Assembly (NCBI GenBank): GCA_023431215.1
Contig: JAEYXR010000016.1
Span: 1 to 35,536, forward strand
DNA from: Bacillota bacterium
Lineage (GTDB): Bacteria > Bacillota > Clostridia > Oscillospirales > Ruminococcaceae
DNA: 35,536 nucleotides
Reading direction: 5' to 3'
Shown: positions 26,003 through 33,876 of the stretch, in pieces
How the letters are laid out: every line of letters starts with the position of its first letter
How positions within the stretch are numbered: the stretch's first letter is position 1
Translations under genes and position numbers: made by a program
Notes under the pieces: generated by a model
The model's database searches: none
Seen by the model: the letters and a program-made list of their open reading frames with translations, nothing else
Told to the model about the DNA's origin: nothing

Positions 26003-26832
26003 TTTTTCTGTTCCTCCAAGCGTTGTTTCAGCTCTGCAAGCGTACGCGGCATCCTGCCCTTGGGCAAAACAAGCCTCGCTGTCTCCAATAGCATGGGTTT
26101 GCCCAGCCCCGCCTTTTGCAGCAAGGCCTCATCCTCAAAAATATCCTCGATGGGGGCATCTGCAATAAGCTTTCCGTCACATAGCACCAAGCCGCGTTGG
26201 GCCCAGCGCCAGGCAAAATCTACATCGTGGGTGGAAATCAGCAGTGCCATTCCCTGTTCCTCCAGTTTTACCAGAGTTTCTTCCAAGAGCCCCGCATGTG
26301 CGCAGTCCAGGGCTGCTGTAGGTTCATCCAACAAAATCACCCGGGGCTTCATCGCCAGAATATCGGCAATGCTGACGCGCTTTTTTTCTCCCCCGCTTAG
26401 TTCATACGGAGCGCGTCTACAAAATTCTTTAAGGCCCATGGCTTCCAGTGCCTCATGGGTTGCCTGCTTTACATCCGGTAAGGCCCACCGCAGATTTAAA
26501 GGGCCAAAAGCCACCTCTTCCTCCACTGTAGCGGCAATCATTTGTGCGTCTGGGTCTTGAAACACCAGCCCCACGCTGCTGCGCAGCTTTCGCAGCTCGG
26601 CACTGCTGCGTCCAATCTTGTTACCCTCCAAATAAATCTGCCCCTTTGTAGGCGGTGCCACACCGTTACAGCACAAAAAGAAGGTGGATTTTCCCGCACC
26701 GTTGCCCCCCAATACCGTAATCCGTTCTCCTGCGCCGATATTGACCGTAATATCCTGCAAGGCGGGTCTGCCGCCGCGGGGGTAAACATAGCTTATTTCT
26801 TCCAGCCGCAGCAGCGGTTGTTTTTCTTTCAT
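25999..26832 (-). CDS. cbiO: Cobalt ECF transporter ATPase
   Basis: CbiO is the ATP-binding subunit of the cobalt importer CbiMNQO. The 277-residue product has Walker A LGGNGAGKST (41-50), Q-loop FQDPDAQM (91-98), the signature LSGGEKKR (145-152) and Walker B VILLDEP (165-171) followed by TAALD. The frame is open far upstream, overlapping cbiQ by 130 bases, but the ATG at 26832 overlaps the cbiQ stop as TAATG and gives the normal length and N-terminus. Confidence 0.94.
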   Translation of the reverse strand: MKEKQPLLRLEEISYVYPRGGRPALQDITVNIGAGERITVLGGNGAGKSTFFLCCNGVAPPTKGQIYLEGNKIGRSSAELRKLRSSVGLVFQDPDAQMIAATVEEEVAFGPLNLRWALPDVKQATHEALEAMGLKEFCRRAPYELSGGEKKRVSIADILAMKPRVILLDEPTAALDCAHAGLLEETLVKLEEQGMALLISTHDVDFAWRWAQRGLVLCDGKLIADAPIEDIFEDEALLQKAGLGKPMLLETARLVLPKGRMPRTLAELKQRLEEQKK

Positions 26833-27758
26833 TACAAAAGCCACATCCTTTCCCGCACAAACAGCAGTACAGCTACTGTCATATACACCAGAACAAACCA
26901 CATGTGTCTCCACTTCAAAGGTGCAGGAGCACGCAAGGCAATCAGTTCTCCCTGATAGCACCTTGACTCCATGGCGTCAAAGGAGCTTGAGGCTTTGTGC
27001 ATAGAACCAATCAGTAGGCTGAGCATCAATCCTCCGGTGGAACGCAGAGTAGTTTTTGCGCCCCAAAAGCCCAAACGAGCCGCAGCAGCAGTTTTTTGCC
27101 GCTCCAGACAGTCACTGAGTACAAACAGGTATCGATAAATAAAAAACATTAATTCGGTCATAAGGCCGGGTACCTTTGCCTTACGCAGCACACGGGCACA
27201 TTCATACAGCGGAGTGGAAAGCGCCAGTGCAAGCAAGCAGCTCACCGCTGCCAAGGCATCTGCCAGCACCACCAGTGCTTCTTGCCGCCCTTGCTGCGTC
27301 ACGCAAAGATATACGCCCCCAAACGGAACATTGACAACACCTGCGGGTGCAGAAGAAAAGTCCAGCAGCAAAGCCAGACCGCTCACCAGTAAAAACAGCA
27401 GCGGCGTTTTTAGCAGGTGAAGATACACCCCCATCGGCACCCTACCGGCCCACACAGTGAGTAAGCACATGGTGACTGCCACAAAGGCTGCCACCCACAA
27501 AGAGCGTGCCAAAAGTACCCCAAACAAAACAATAAGTGCCGCGGTGCATTTTAGCTGTGGGGAAACATTTTGGAGATGAGAAAGACGTGCCCAGTGGTCA
27601 ACATCGCTGACATGATGGGCATGACCGCCTCTGGAAAACAGGCTGCTGACAGTGCCTGCCACACACAGCAGCGCCGCTGTCCCAAAAACAATTTCTTGGG
27701 GCATGGTTCCATAACTGAATAATATCCATATCACCGCACCAAGCACAAAGAGCACCAT
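26832..27758 (-). CDS. cbiQ: Cobalt ECF transporter transmembrane subunit with N-terminal extension
   Basis: CbiQ is the coupling (T) component of the cobalt importer. The usual CbiQ body begins near SDVDHWARLSHLQNVSPQLK (51-70) and ends with the coupling helices, including SSSFDAMESRCYQGEL. In front of this the protein has about 50 extra residues with two hydrophobic segments (about 1-16 and 22-41) and a GGHAHHVSDVDH sequence that may bind metal. The ATG at 27758 is preferred over the ATG pair at 27782 because AGGAGGT lies 10 bases before it. The length is 308 against about 225-260 for typical CbiQ. Confidence 0.88.
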   Translation of the reverse strand: MVLFVLGAVIWILFSYGTMPQEIVFGTAALLCVAGTVSSLFSRGGHAHHVSDVDHWARLSHLQNVSPQLKCTAALIVLFGVLLARSLWVAAFVAVTMCLLTVWAGRVPMGVYLHLLKTPLLFLLVSGLALLLDFSSAPAGVVNVPFGGVYLCVTQQGRQEALVVLADALAAVSCLLALALSTPLYECARVLRKAKVPGLMTELMFFIYRYLFVLSDCLERQKTAAAARLGFWGAKTTLRSTGGLMLSLLIGSMHKASSSFDAMESRCYQGELIALRAPAPLKWRHMWFVLVYMTVAVLLFVRERMWLL

Positions 27759-27785
27759 AGCTGCTACACCTCCTGTCATCATTGT

Positions 27786-27828
27786 TTTTTCCGGCGGGAC
27801 AGCTGCTGTAGGTGCCCCGCCGAAAAAT
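27786..27828 (-). other. Hairpin between cbiN and cbiQ
   Basis: In the transcript TTTTT-CGGCGGG pairs with CCCGCCG-G-AAAAA across a 17-base loop, giving a stem of about 12 pairs with one bulge (CGGCGGG arms at 27792-27798 and 27816-27822). No T-run follows on the minus strand, so it is not an intrinsic terminator. It may stabilise or separate mRNA segments for CbiM/N and CbiQ/O. Confidence 0.5.
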
Positions 27829-27848
27829 AGAATTTTGATACCTTAAAG

Positions 27849-28142
27849 CTACTTTACAGGAGGATACTTTTTGCGCGCTGCCAGGTAGCCAAACCCAAAG
27901 AACAGAACACCGCTGCCAAGGGCAGCTTGCAAGCAAAACAGCAAGCTTTCAGTCTCTCCCCCCGGCGGCTCCATAATGTTGGCGACCCAAGGCTCATAGT
28001 CGGGGGAAATTTCGGCAATAACACCTTCGGCTTCTCCGTCGGCACCGCCAAACTCAGAATCCTGAATGGTCATCAGGGGGAACACCGCTATCAGTGCACA
28101 AACAGCCAGTAACACCAGTGCCAATTTACCATTCTTACTCAT
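27849..28142 (-). CDS. cbiN: Cobalt transport protein CbiN
   Basis: CbiN is the small auxiliary subunit of the cobalt ECF importer, needed with CbiM for metal loading. The 97-residue protein has two membrane helices (about 6-25 and 67-87) around an extracytoplasmic loop rich in acidic residues. It contains the family motif GADGEAEGVIAEISPDYEPW (33-52). Its ATG overlaps the cbiM stop by four bases. A 90-base gap with a strong hairpin separates it from cbiQ. Confidence 0.94.
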   Translation of the reverse strand: MSKNGKLALVLLAVCALIAVFPLMTIQDSEFGGADGEAEGVIAEISPDYEPWVANIMEPPGGETESLLFCLQAALGSGVLFFGFGYLAARKKYPPVK

Positions 28143-28897
28143 GCTACAGGTACCTCCTTTGTCAAATAGCCAATTTGAGAAAGCTCCGGGGCAGCGTATT
28201 GCTCCAGCCCCATTACTACCACTACGGTAAGCAGGCCCTCAATAACAGCCAGTGGCACCTGTGTAACGGCAAAAACACCAAGGAACTTTATCACCGAAGC
28301 CATAACGCCCCCCACAGCACTGGGGTGTGCAAGACCAAGCTGAAAAGCAGTGATGCAGTAGGTAAACAGGTTGCCAAAGGCCGCAGCCGCAAACACTGCC
28401 ACCTTTTTATTTACATTGCATTTTTGGCAGAGGCGATAAATTCCCCATGTTACCAAGGGTCCTGCCACTGCCATACTCAAGGTATTGGCGCCAAGGGTGG
28501 TTAATCCGCCGTGTGCCAGCAAAATTGCCTGAAACAGCAGTACGATAAGGCCGATAACCGCCATGGGAGCAGGGCCAAACAAAATGGCGCCCAAACCTGT
28601 CCCTGTTGGATGGCTGGAGGAACCTGTAACACTGGGTATTTTAAGTGCCGAAAGCACAAAAGCATATGCTCCTGCCATGGCAAGAATTAAAAGTGCCTTG
28701 CGCTGCTGTTTGACAATATGGCTAATTTTCATAACGCCTGCAGCCAAAAACGGCAGACACAAAGCACCCCACAGCACACACCATACAGGGGGTAGATAGC
28801 CTTCCATAATATGCATGGCATTGGCAGTGGTGGCGGTCAGTGCGGCTACAGTTGCCACCGCACTCATTTGAACTATCTTTTTTTCTTTTTTGTTCAT
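28139..28897 (-). CDS. cbiM: Cobalt ECF transporter substrate-binding subunit CbiM
   Basis: CbiM is the cobalt-binding S component, a membrane protein with about seven spans. The 252-residue precursor has a signal peptide (about residues 1-27, ending TATTANA). Cleavage there would expose the mature start MHIMEGYLPP, where the Met1-His2 ligands of the CbiM/NikM family bind the metal. The conserved SSHPTGTGLGAILFGP block is present near residue 113. A GAGGAGGAG site lies in front of ATG. Confidence 0.95.
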   Translation of the reverse strand: MNKKEKKIVQMSAVATVAALTATTANAMHIMEGYLPPVWCVLWGALCLPFLAAGVMKISHIVKQQRKALLILAMAGAYAFVLSALKIPSVTGSSSHPTGTGLGAILFGPAPMAVIGLIVLLFQAILLAHGGLTTLGANTLSMAVAGPLVTWGIYRLCQKCNVNKKVAVFAAAAFGNLFTYCITAFQLGLAHPSAVGGVMASVIKFLGVFAVTQVPLAVIEGLLTVVVVMGLEQYAAPELSQIGYLTKEVPVA

Positions 28898-28918
28898 TTA
28901 TTGTCTCCTCCTCTTTAT

Positions 28919-29695
28919 TTATGTCATTGATTTCTGCCGGCAAAATGCAAAGCATTTTTCTCCGGCTTCTGTTGTGTAACCTTTGGCAGTTACCCCAAAT
29001 ACCCGGTCAATCAGTCCGCTTTGTACCAGGGCATATGGTTTTCCTGTTCCGGCAACTACTCCGTTTTCCATTACAACCATGGCGTCGGCATACTGCAAGG
29101 CCAGGTTAAGGTCATGAAGCACCAGAACAACAGTCTTGCCCTGGCGGGTCATTTTTTGTGCAAGAGCCATTACCTCCAGCTGGTGGCGTACATCCAGATA
29201 AGTGGTAGGCTCGTCCAGCAGTACAACAGGGGTATCCTGGGCAAATGCCATAGCCAGATAGACCTTTTGACGCTCGCCTCCCGACAAATTTTCCAGCGAG
29301 GCATTGGCCAGATGCAGTGTCCCTGTTTGTTCCATGGCCCGCTGTACTACCCGATAATCCTCCTGCCTGTAACGCCGGGGATAGCCCAAATAAGGAAATC
29401 GGCCGTGAAGCACCAGCCTGCGCGCCGTAATACCAGGAACATTGCGGCTTTGGGGCAGCAGTGCCATTGTTTGCGCAAGCTCCTTGGGAGAAAACTCCCC
29501 AAGATGTCTTCCTCCAATCACGATGCTGCCATGGGTAAGAGGGAGAAGCCCGCCTATTGCTTTTAACAAAGTGCTTTTCCCACAGCCGTTGGGGCCTGCC
29601 ACAATGGTAAGCTTGCCTTGTTCAAAAAGCAGGTCTATTCCATGCAGCTTTTCAGCTTCTCCATACCCGGCGCAAACTTGGTGCAGCTTAATCAC
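28919..29695 (-). CDS. btuD: ABC transporter ATPase, FecE/BtuD-like
   Basis: This is the ATP-binding subunit of a FecCD-family importer, here most likely for corrinoids. The 258-residue product has Walker A GPNGCGKST (34-42), the signature LSGGERQ (137-143), Walker B VVLLDEP (157-163) and switch His in LHDLN. The frame is open 40 codons upstream into the permease gene, but the GTG at 29695 is eight bases behind GGGAGG, overlaps the permease stop by eight bases and matches the family N-terminus. The gene name is given by context; FecE- or FhuC-like siderophore ATPases look the same. Confidence 0.88.
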   Translation of the reverse strand: MIKLHQVCAGYGEAEKLHGIDLLFEQGKLTIVAGPNGCGKSTLLKAIGGLLPLTHGSIVIGGRHLGEFSPKELAQTMALLPQSRNVPGITARRLVLHGRFPYLGYPRRYRQEDYRVVQRAMEQTGTLHLANASLENLSGGERQKVYLAMAFAQDTPVVLLDEPTTYLDVRHQLEVMALAQKMTRQGKTVVLVLHDLNLALQYADAMVVMENGVVAGTGKPYALVQSGLIDRVFGVTAKGYTTEAGEKCFAFCRQKSMT

Positions 29696-30710
29696 TGTGT
29701 CTTCCTCCCTTTTTTTGCAGAAGCAGCCAGATAAAAAATGGTGCCCCGATGTACGACAGCAAAATACCCACCGGCAATTCAAAGGGAGCAAAGAGCACCC
29801 GTGCCAGAATATCACACAGCGTTAGGAATGCCGCACCCATAGCGGCGCCCAGGGGCAGAAGATATCGAGTCTCGGCACCCGCCAAAAAGCGTGCGGTATG
29901 GGGGACAATGAGTCCTACAAACCCCAGCAGCCCTGCAAAGCTTACCGATGCACCTGCCAGACAGGCCGCTGCCACCAGCAGCAAAAACCGAAAGGTGCGC
30001 ACAGGCAGCCCAAGGCTGTGGGCAATGTCATCTCCCAGTGCCAAAATATCCAGCTCGTTACGCAGCGCAAAGGCAAAGCACAGTGCAGCGGCAATAAGGA
30101 CACAGGCAGGCCACAGTGTGGCGGAAGAAATGGCAGAAAGTCCGCCAATTCGAAAGGCATTGCTACCTGCCAATGCATCGGGCATCAGCGTATGTATGGT
30201 GTCGGTACCGGCATTTAAGAAGCTGTTGATGGCCACACCTGCCAAAACAATGGTAATGCGGGAGGCTCCGGTTTTTTTGGCAATGGAGTATACCAGCAGC
30301 ACCGCTGCCAGAGCACCCGCAAAAGCACCCCATGGCATCAGCCACGGTTTTGCCGGAAATAAAGCACAACAAATCACTGCCGCAAAGCCTGCTCCTGCAT
30401 TGACGCCAATGATATTGGGCCCTGCCAGAGGATTGTTTAGCAGAGTTTGAATAATTACGCCGGCTCCGGCCAGCCCCGCCCCGGCAAAGACAGCCGCTAT
30501 GGTGCGGGGCAGACGCACATACAGCAGGATGCGTGCAGACGGTGAGCTCTTTTCTCCCAGTAGCACTGCCCAAAGATCCCCAAGAGGAACACTCACTGCC
30601 CCCATACACAGGCTTGCAGCTGCTAAAATAATCACGGCGGCAAACGCGGTATAGAGCCAGATACGGGGATTTTTTTTAGTTGCCGTACAGGATGTTTGCA
30701 AGGGTTTCAT
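29688..30710 (-). CDS. btuC: ABC transporter permease, FecCD/BtuC family
   Basis: The 340-residue integral membrane protein has about ten hydrophobic segments. It shows the family blocks VRLPRTIAAVFAGAGLAGAG (about 64-83), NPLAGPNIIGVNAGAGF (92-108) and GFVGLIVPHTARFL (267-280), the last being the ATPase coupling region. Its start lies 35 bases inside the binding-protein gene behind GGAG, indicating translational coupling. The position as second gene after a cobalamin riboswitch supports corrinoid import, but iron-siderophore or heme permeases share this sequence type. Confidence 0.9.
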   Translation of the reverse strand: MKPLQTSCTATKKNPRIWLYTAFAAVIILAAASLCMGAVSVPLGDLWAVLLGEKSSPSARILLYVRLPRTIAAVFAGAGLAGAGVIIQTLLNNPLAGPNIIGVNAGAGFAAVICCALFPAKPWLMPWGAFAGALAAVLLVYSIAKKTGASRITIVLAGVAINSFLNAGTDTIHTLMPDALAGSNAFRIGGLSAISSATLWPACVLIAAALCFAFALRNELDILALGDDIAHSLGLPVRTFRFLLLVAAACLAGASVSFAGLLGFVGLIVPHTARFLAGAETRYLLPLGAAMGAAFLTLCDILARVLFAPFELPVGILLSYIGAPFFIWLLLQKKGGRHSD

Positions 30711-31641
30711 AGCTTTCTCCCCACCTCACATTGGGTTTGTAGTGGAACAGGTCGCGATCCAGCACCACAAATCGCCCGTTTTGCACCGCCGTCAATCCCG
30801 CCCATGCAGGACTGCCCGTGAGGCTTTCCTCCAGTGCATCCAGCGCCTTTTGGTGAGAAGCACCCATGGTGGTCACAAAGATGAAGTCCGGGTCCTCTGC
30901 AATAATCTTTTCCATGCTCAAATCCTCCAGCAGGCCGGTATTGCTGTCGGCAATGTTAGTGCACCCAAGGTCTTTGAGCATTACTCCGGTCATATTGTCG
31001 CTGCCCTTGGCCTTGGCCCCGGTAGAAAAAGCTCTGATGAGCAGTACCCGCGGGCTCTCCTTACCCTGTGATAGGGCAATGGCCGCATCAATTTGGGTTT
31101 GTACGGATTCTCCGTTTTCTACATATTTTTGAGGCTGACCGGTAATCTCCGTACAAATTTTCAGCATCCGCAGGTAGTCCTCAAAGGTCTCCACTTCAAA
31201 GTAGGCACAGGGAACCCCCGCAGCTTCCAGGGTTGGCTGCAGTGCCACATGCTCGGAGGTTTTTGCAGAAAGCAGCAACAAATCTACCCCTTGGGCAATG
31301 ATGATTTCCACACTGGGACTTTTCATTGCTCCCAGACTTTCCAACTTTGGTAGCTCCAGTTTGCGTTCAGAGTAGGCGTCCTCGGTTACCGCACAAAGCT
31401 CTCCCCCCGCAAGCAGCCAAACCTCGGCAAAGCTGCCTACGGCGGCTGCTACACGCTCTGGCTGGTCAACCGTAACCGTACGCCCCAAATCATCGGTAAA
31501 CGTGACCGAAGTATCCGGTGCCTCAGCCTCCTGCTGTGACTGGGACGAACTGACGGGCTGTCCGGCACTTTGGGCACCTGTACCACAGGCGGTCATCAGC
31601 AGCAAGGCAGACAGCATGGCTGCAATCCATTTCATAGTCAT
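30676..31641 (-). CDS. btuF: FecB/BtuF-like substrate-binding lipoprotein
   Basis: The first gene behind the cobalamin riboswitch encodes a 321-residue extracytoplasmic receptor. A lipoprotein signal peptide (residues 1-18, MTAC with Cys19) is followed by a Ser/Gln-rich linker. A type III periplasmic-binding domain begins at VTFTDDLGRTVTVDQPERV (about 46-64) and ends in GRFVVLDRDLFHYKPN. AAGGAG lies nine bases before ATG. The riboswitch and the operon make a corrinoid (or cobalt-chelate) the likely ligand; the sequence alone cannot exclude siderophores. Confidence 0.85.
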   Translation of the reverse strand: MTMKWIAAMLSALLLMTACGTGAQSAGQPVSSSQSQQEAEAPDTSVTFTDDLGRTVTVDQPERVAAAVGSFAEVWLLAGGELCAVTEDAYSERKLELPKLESLGAMKSPSVEIIIAQGVDLLLLSAKTSEHVALQPTLEAAGVPCAYFEVETFEDYLRMLKICTEITGQPQKYVENGESVQTQIDAAIALSQGKESPRVLLIRAFSTGAKAKGSDNMTGVMLKDLGCTNIADSNTGLLEDLSMEKIIAEDPDFIFVTTMGASHQKALDALEESLTGSPAWAGLTAVQNGRFVVLDRDLFHYKPNVRWGESYETLANILYGN

Positions 31642-31784
31642 TCTTCTTCACTCCTTCTTGTTTTCGGTCACAAAACTTCATTCATCACAAGGCACAACGA
31701 TTTATTGTCTGCCTCGCCATAATTATAAAATCTTTTGCGCCCAGGGATTCAATCCGTTGTACAAAGACGGCCCTTTCTGCACAA

Positions 31785-31820
31785 AACAAAAAAAGCACCC
31801 CGAATTGAACGGGATGCTTT
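31785..31820 (-). terminator. Terminator of the cobalamin riboswitch
   Basis: In the transcript AAAGCATCCCG (31820-31810) pairs with CGGGGTGCTTT, with one G-U pair, around a 7-base loop and is followed by a run of T (31794-31788). It lies between the aptamer and btuF, so the switch is expected to work by transcription termination when B12 is present. Confidence 0.9.
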
Positions 31821-31856
31821 ACATGCCGGTTACAGAATGATCAAAAACCATCTTTG

Positions 31857-32044
31857 CCGGTATCACTGCTCCAATTCATACCTCGTGAATGGTAACAAAG
31901 AAACAAACTCGGTAATCTGGCTTAAAGACCACAAGGGCCTTGTCACAGTGGCGGGACCGCGTGGGATTTACACCCAACTTCCCCGAATATGCTTGTTCTC
32001 GAAAACATATTTAATTTTTAGTACCGGTGCCATCACACAGGTAC
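31857..32044 (-). ncRNA. Cobalamin riboswitch
   Basis: The minus-strand leader contains the conserved core GGTGTAAATCCC, CGCGGTCCCGCCACTGTGA (through 31942) and a B12-box-like AAGCCAGATTACC (31924-31912). Closing helix CCGGTA (32027-32022) pairs with TACCGG (31862-31857), and small stem-loops (AATATG/CATATT; CCATTC/GAATTGG) fit the peripheral helices. It sits about 200 bases before btuF and controls the 27-gene B12 operon. Confidence 0.93.
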
Positions 32045-32050
32045 GCAGTT

Positions 32051-32079
32051 ATTATAGCATATCCTTCTTGGTTTGTCCC
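32051..32079 (-). promoter_or_regulatory. Predicted promoter of the B12 operon
   Basis: On the minus strand a perfect TATAAT (32056-32051) with extended TGC in front, and GGGACA (32079-32074) as the -35, are 17 bases apart. The expected start near 32044 leads directly into the cobalamin riboswitch. Confidence 0.7.
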
Positions 32080-32227
32080 ATTAAATTCATATTTTCTTCT
32101 TTTTAAAACTTACAAAGCCCTTGCCCTAAGATGCTATATTGTTTTTTGGGGCAATTATTATCATGTATCACGGCACTTTCCAGTAAAAGCAAGAGATAGA
32201 GGTGAACCGTTCAGTGTCAACTAATCT

Positions 32228-32284
32228 GAAAAAATACAGACAGAAACAACCTTCAAGATTCTTGCTCTTGCGGCTGTTCCTGTC
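32228..32284 (-). terminator. Terminator of the two-component operon
   Basis: GACAGGAACA (32284-32275) pairs with TGTTTCTGTC (32248-32239), with an inner CAAGA/TCTTG stem, and is followed by TGTATTTTTTC. It follows the kinase stop at 32308 and would insulate the B12 promoter from upstream transcription. Confidence 0.7.
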
Positions 32285-32307
32285 TTAGTTTAGTACCTAA
32301 TAATTTT

Positions 32308-33876
32308 TTATTGCTCCGAAAGCTGGTGAAGAACAGGTAGTCGGAACCAAAATGTACTGCCCTGCCCCAAGGTGCTTTCTACACCATAGGTACCCCCATG
32401 AAGCTCCACCAGGCTGCGGACAATGGAAAGCCCTAGCCCGGTTCCCACTGCAGCACGTTTGTGGGCCTTATCCACCTTATAATAACGCTCCCAAATATAG
32501 GGCAGATTTTCCGGTGGTATCCCTTCTCCGGTATCCATCACCTGTATCATTACCTTGTCGCCATCTACTGTCTGCCGTATGGTTATGGTTTTTTCTGCAC
32601 CGGTATAGGTAATAGCGTTGTTTACCAAATTATACACCACCTGGCTCAGCTTGCTTTCCTCGCCGCTTACCAAAACAGGCCGCTGATATTCAAAAACGAA
32701 ACGGTAGCCGTCCAACCGTGTCATCTGCCGGTATCGCTCCAATATCTCACAAATCATGAAGGTAAGCTCCACCGGTTTTGGCTCTAATGTCTGGGTACCC
32801 GCCTGCAGCTTGGAAATATCCAGCATATCATTGACAAGCCCCGTTAGCCTGTTGGCTTCATCAATAATAATCTGCACATTTTCTGCCGTATTTTCCCCCG
32901 GAATATCCCTAATCATTTCAGAATACCCAATAATCATGGTAAGAGGGGTACGCAGGTCGTGGGAAACATTGGCAATGAGCTCACGCCTAAGCCCCTCTAC
33001 TTTGGAAAGCTCTTTGGAAGCATAATTCAAGGTATCGCTCAGCTCTGCTATTTCACGGTAGCCGCTGCCCTCAAAGGTGGTGTCATAACGCCCTTTGGCC
33101 AGCTCTTTGGCGCTGCGGTTTATTTGTATAATGGGGGTGGATATTTTACGGGAAAGATAAGCAGCCATCAGCAGCGACAGAACCAGCAAAATACCGGCAA
33201 TGTAAAAGAACTGGATGCGCAGCGTTTCTACCGTGGAGTTTACCGGCGTAATGACAGAGTTTACCAGCACCAACACATCTCCATAGGTTGCGCTATGGGC
33301 TATTTTTCCATATACCAGCGATACCACACCGTTGTTTCTGGGTGGACGCGGCAGTGCGTTCTTTGGTTGGGTCTGGTTTTTCCAGGCCTCCTCACCCATA
33401 TGGCTTGAATCACTGTCTTTTAAATCATCTTCGTTGTCCCAATGCGGCTGCTGAATTTTATCATCAATAGAAAGGGTAAGGTGCTCGGTGCTCTGTGCCT
33501 GTACAAAAAGCTCTGCAAGCCGGGACTTTGGCAGCCGATAAATATTGTACTGAGGCAAAATGTCGGAAGTTAAAATTTCGTTGCCTTCCTTATCTGCAAT
33601 GAGCACGCAAATTCCGTCTAAAGGGTTCATCGACTCCAAATAATCTTTAAGGTCGGCAGAGTCAATATTTTTGACAATGGTATCGGTAGCCTTCCGAACG
33701 CTGGAAGCTTTGATTGCACGGTAAAAGGAATCTAAAAATACAATTTGGAACAGCCACAGCAGCAGCAGTAAAATACCTGCAAAAGCTGCAAGGTACGCAA
33801 ACAACCGCCATTTGATGCCCACCTTATCCATAGCCGATTGGATAGTCCAGTCTTTTTTAAATCCGCTATGCTTCAA
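32308..33876 (-). CDS. Membrane sensor histidine kinase
   Basis: The 522-residue kinase has a first membrane helix (about 25-48), an extracytoplasmic sensor region (49-220), a second helix (221-241), a HAMP domain (about 242-295), a HisKA domain with phosphorylated His306 in NVSHDLRTPL, and a HATPase domain with NLVNNAITY, DTGEGIP and GTGLGLSIV. The sensor has a strongly acidic stretch near 138-163 and a Pro/Arg-rich segment (171-180). The first codon is TTG at 33876, behind GGGG and overlapping the regulator gene by 11 bases; an ATG at 33831, still before the first helix, is an alternative. It is the cognate kinase of the regulator encoded just upstream. Confidence 0.92.
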   Translation of the reverse strand: MKHSGFKKDWTIQSAMDKVGIKWRLFAYLAAFAGILLLLLWLFQIVFLDSFYRAIKASSVRKATDTIVKNIDSADLKDYLESMNPLDGICVLIADKEGNEILTSDILPQYNIYRLPKSRLAELFVQAQSTEHLTLSIDDKIQQPHWDNEDDLKDSDSSHMGEEAWKNQTQPKNALPRPPRNNGVVSLVYGKIAHSATYGDVLVLVNSVITPVNSTVETLRIQFFYIAGILLVLSLLMAAYLSRKISTPIIQINRSAKELAKGRYDTTFEGSGYREIAELSDTLNYASKELSKVEGLRRELIANVSHDLRTPLTMIIGYSEMIRDIPGENTAENVQIIIDEANRLTGLVNDMLDISKLQAGTQTLEPKPVELTFMICEILERYRQMTRLDGYRFVFEYQRPVLVSGEESKLSQVVYNLVNNAITYTGAEKTITIRQTVDGDKVMIQVMDTGEGIPPENLPYIWERYYKVDKAHKRAAVGTGLGLSIVRSLVELHGGTYGVESTLGQGSTFWFRLPVLHQLSEQ

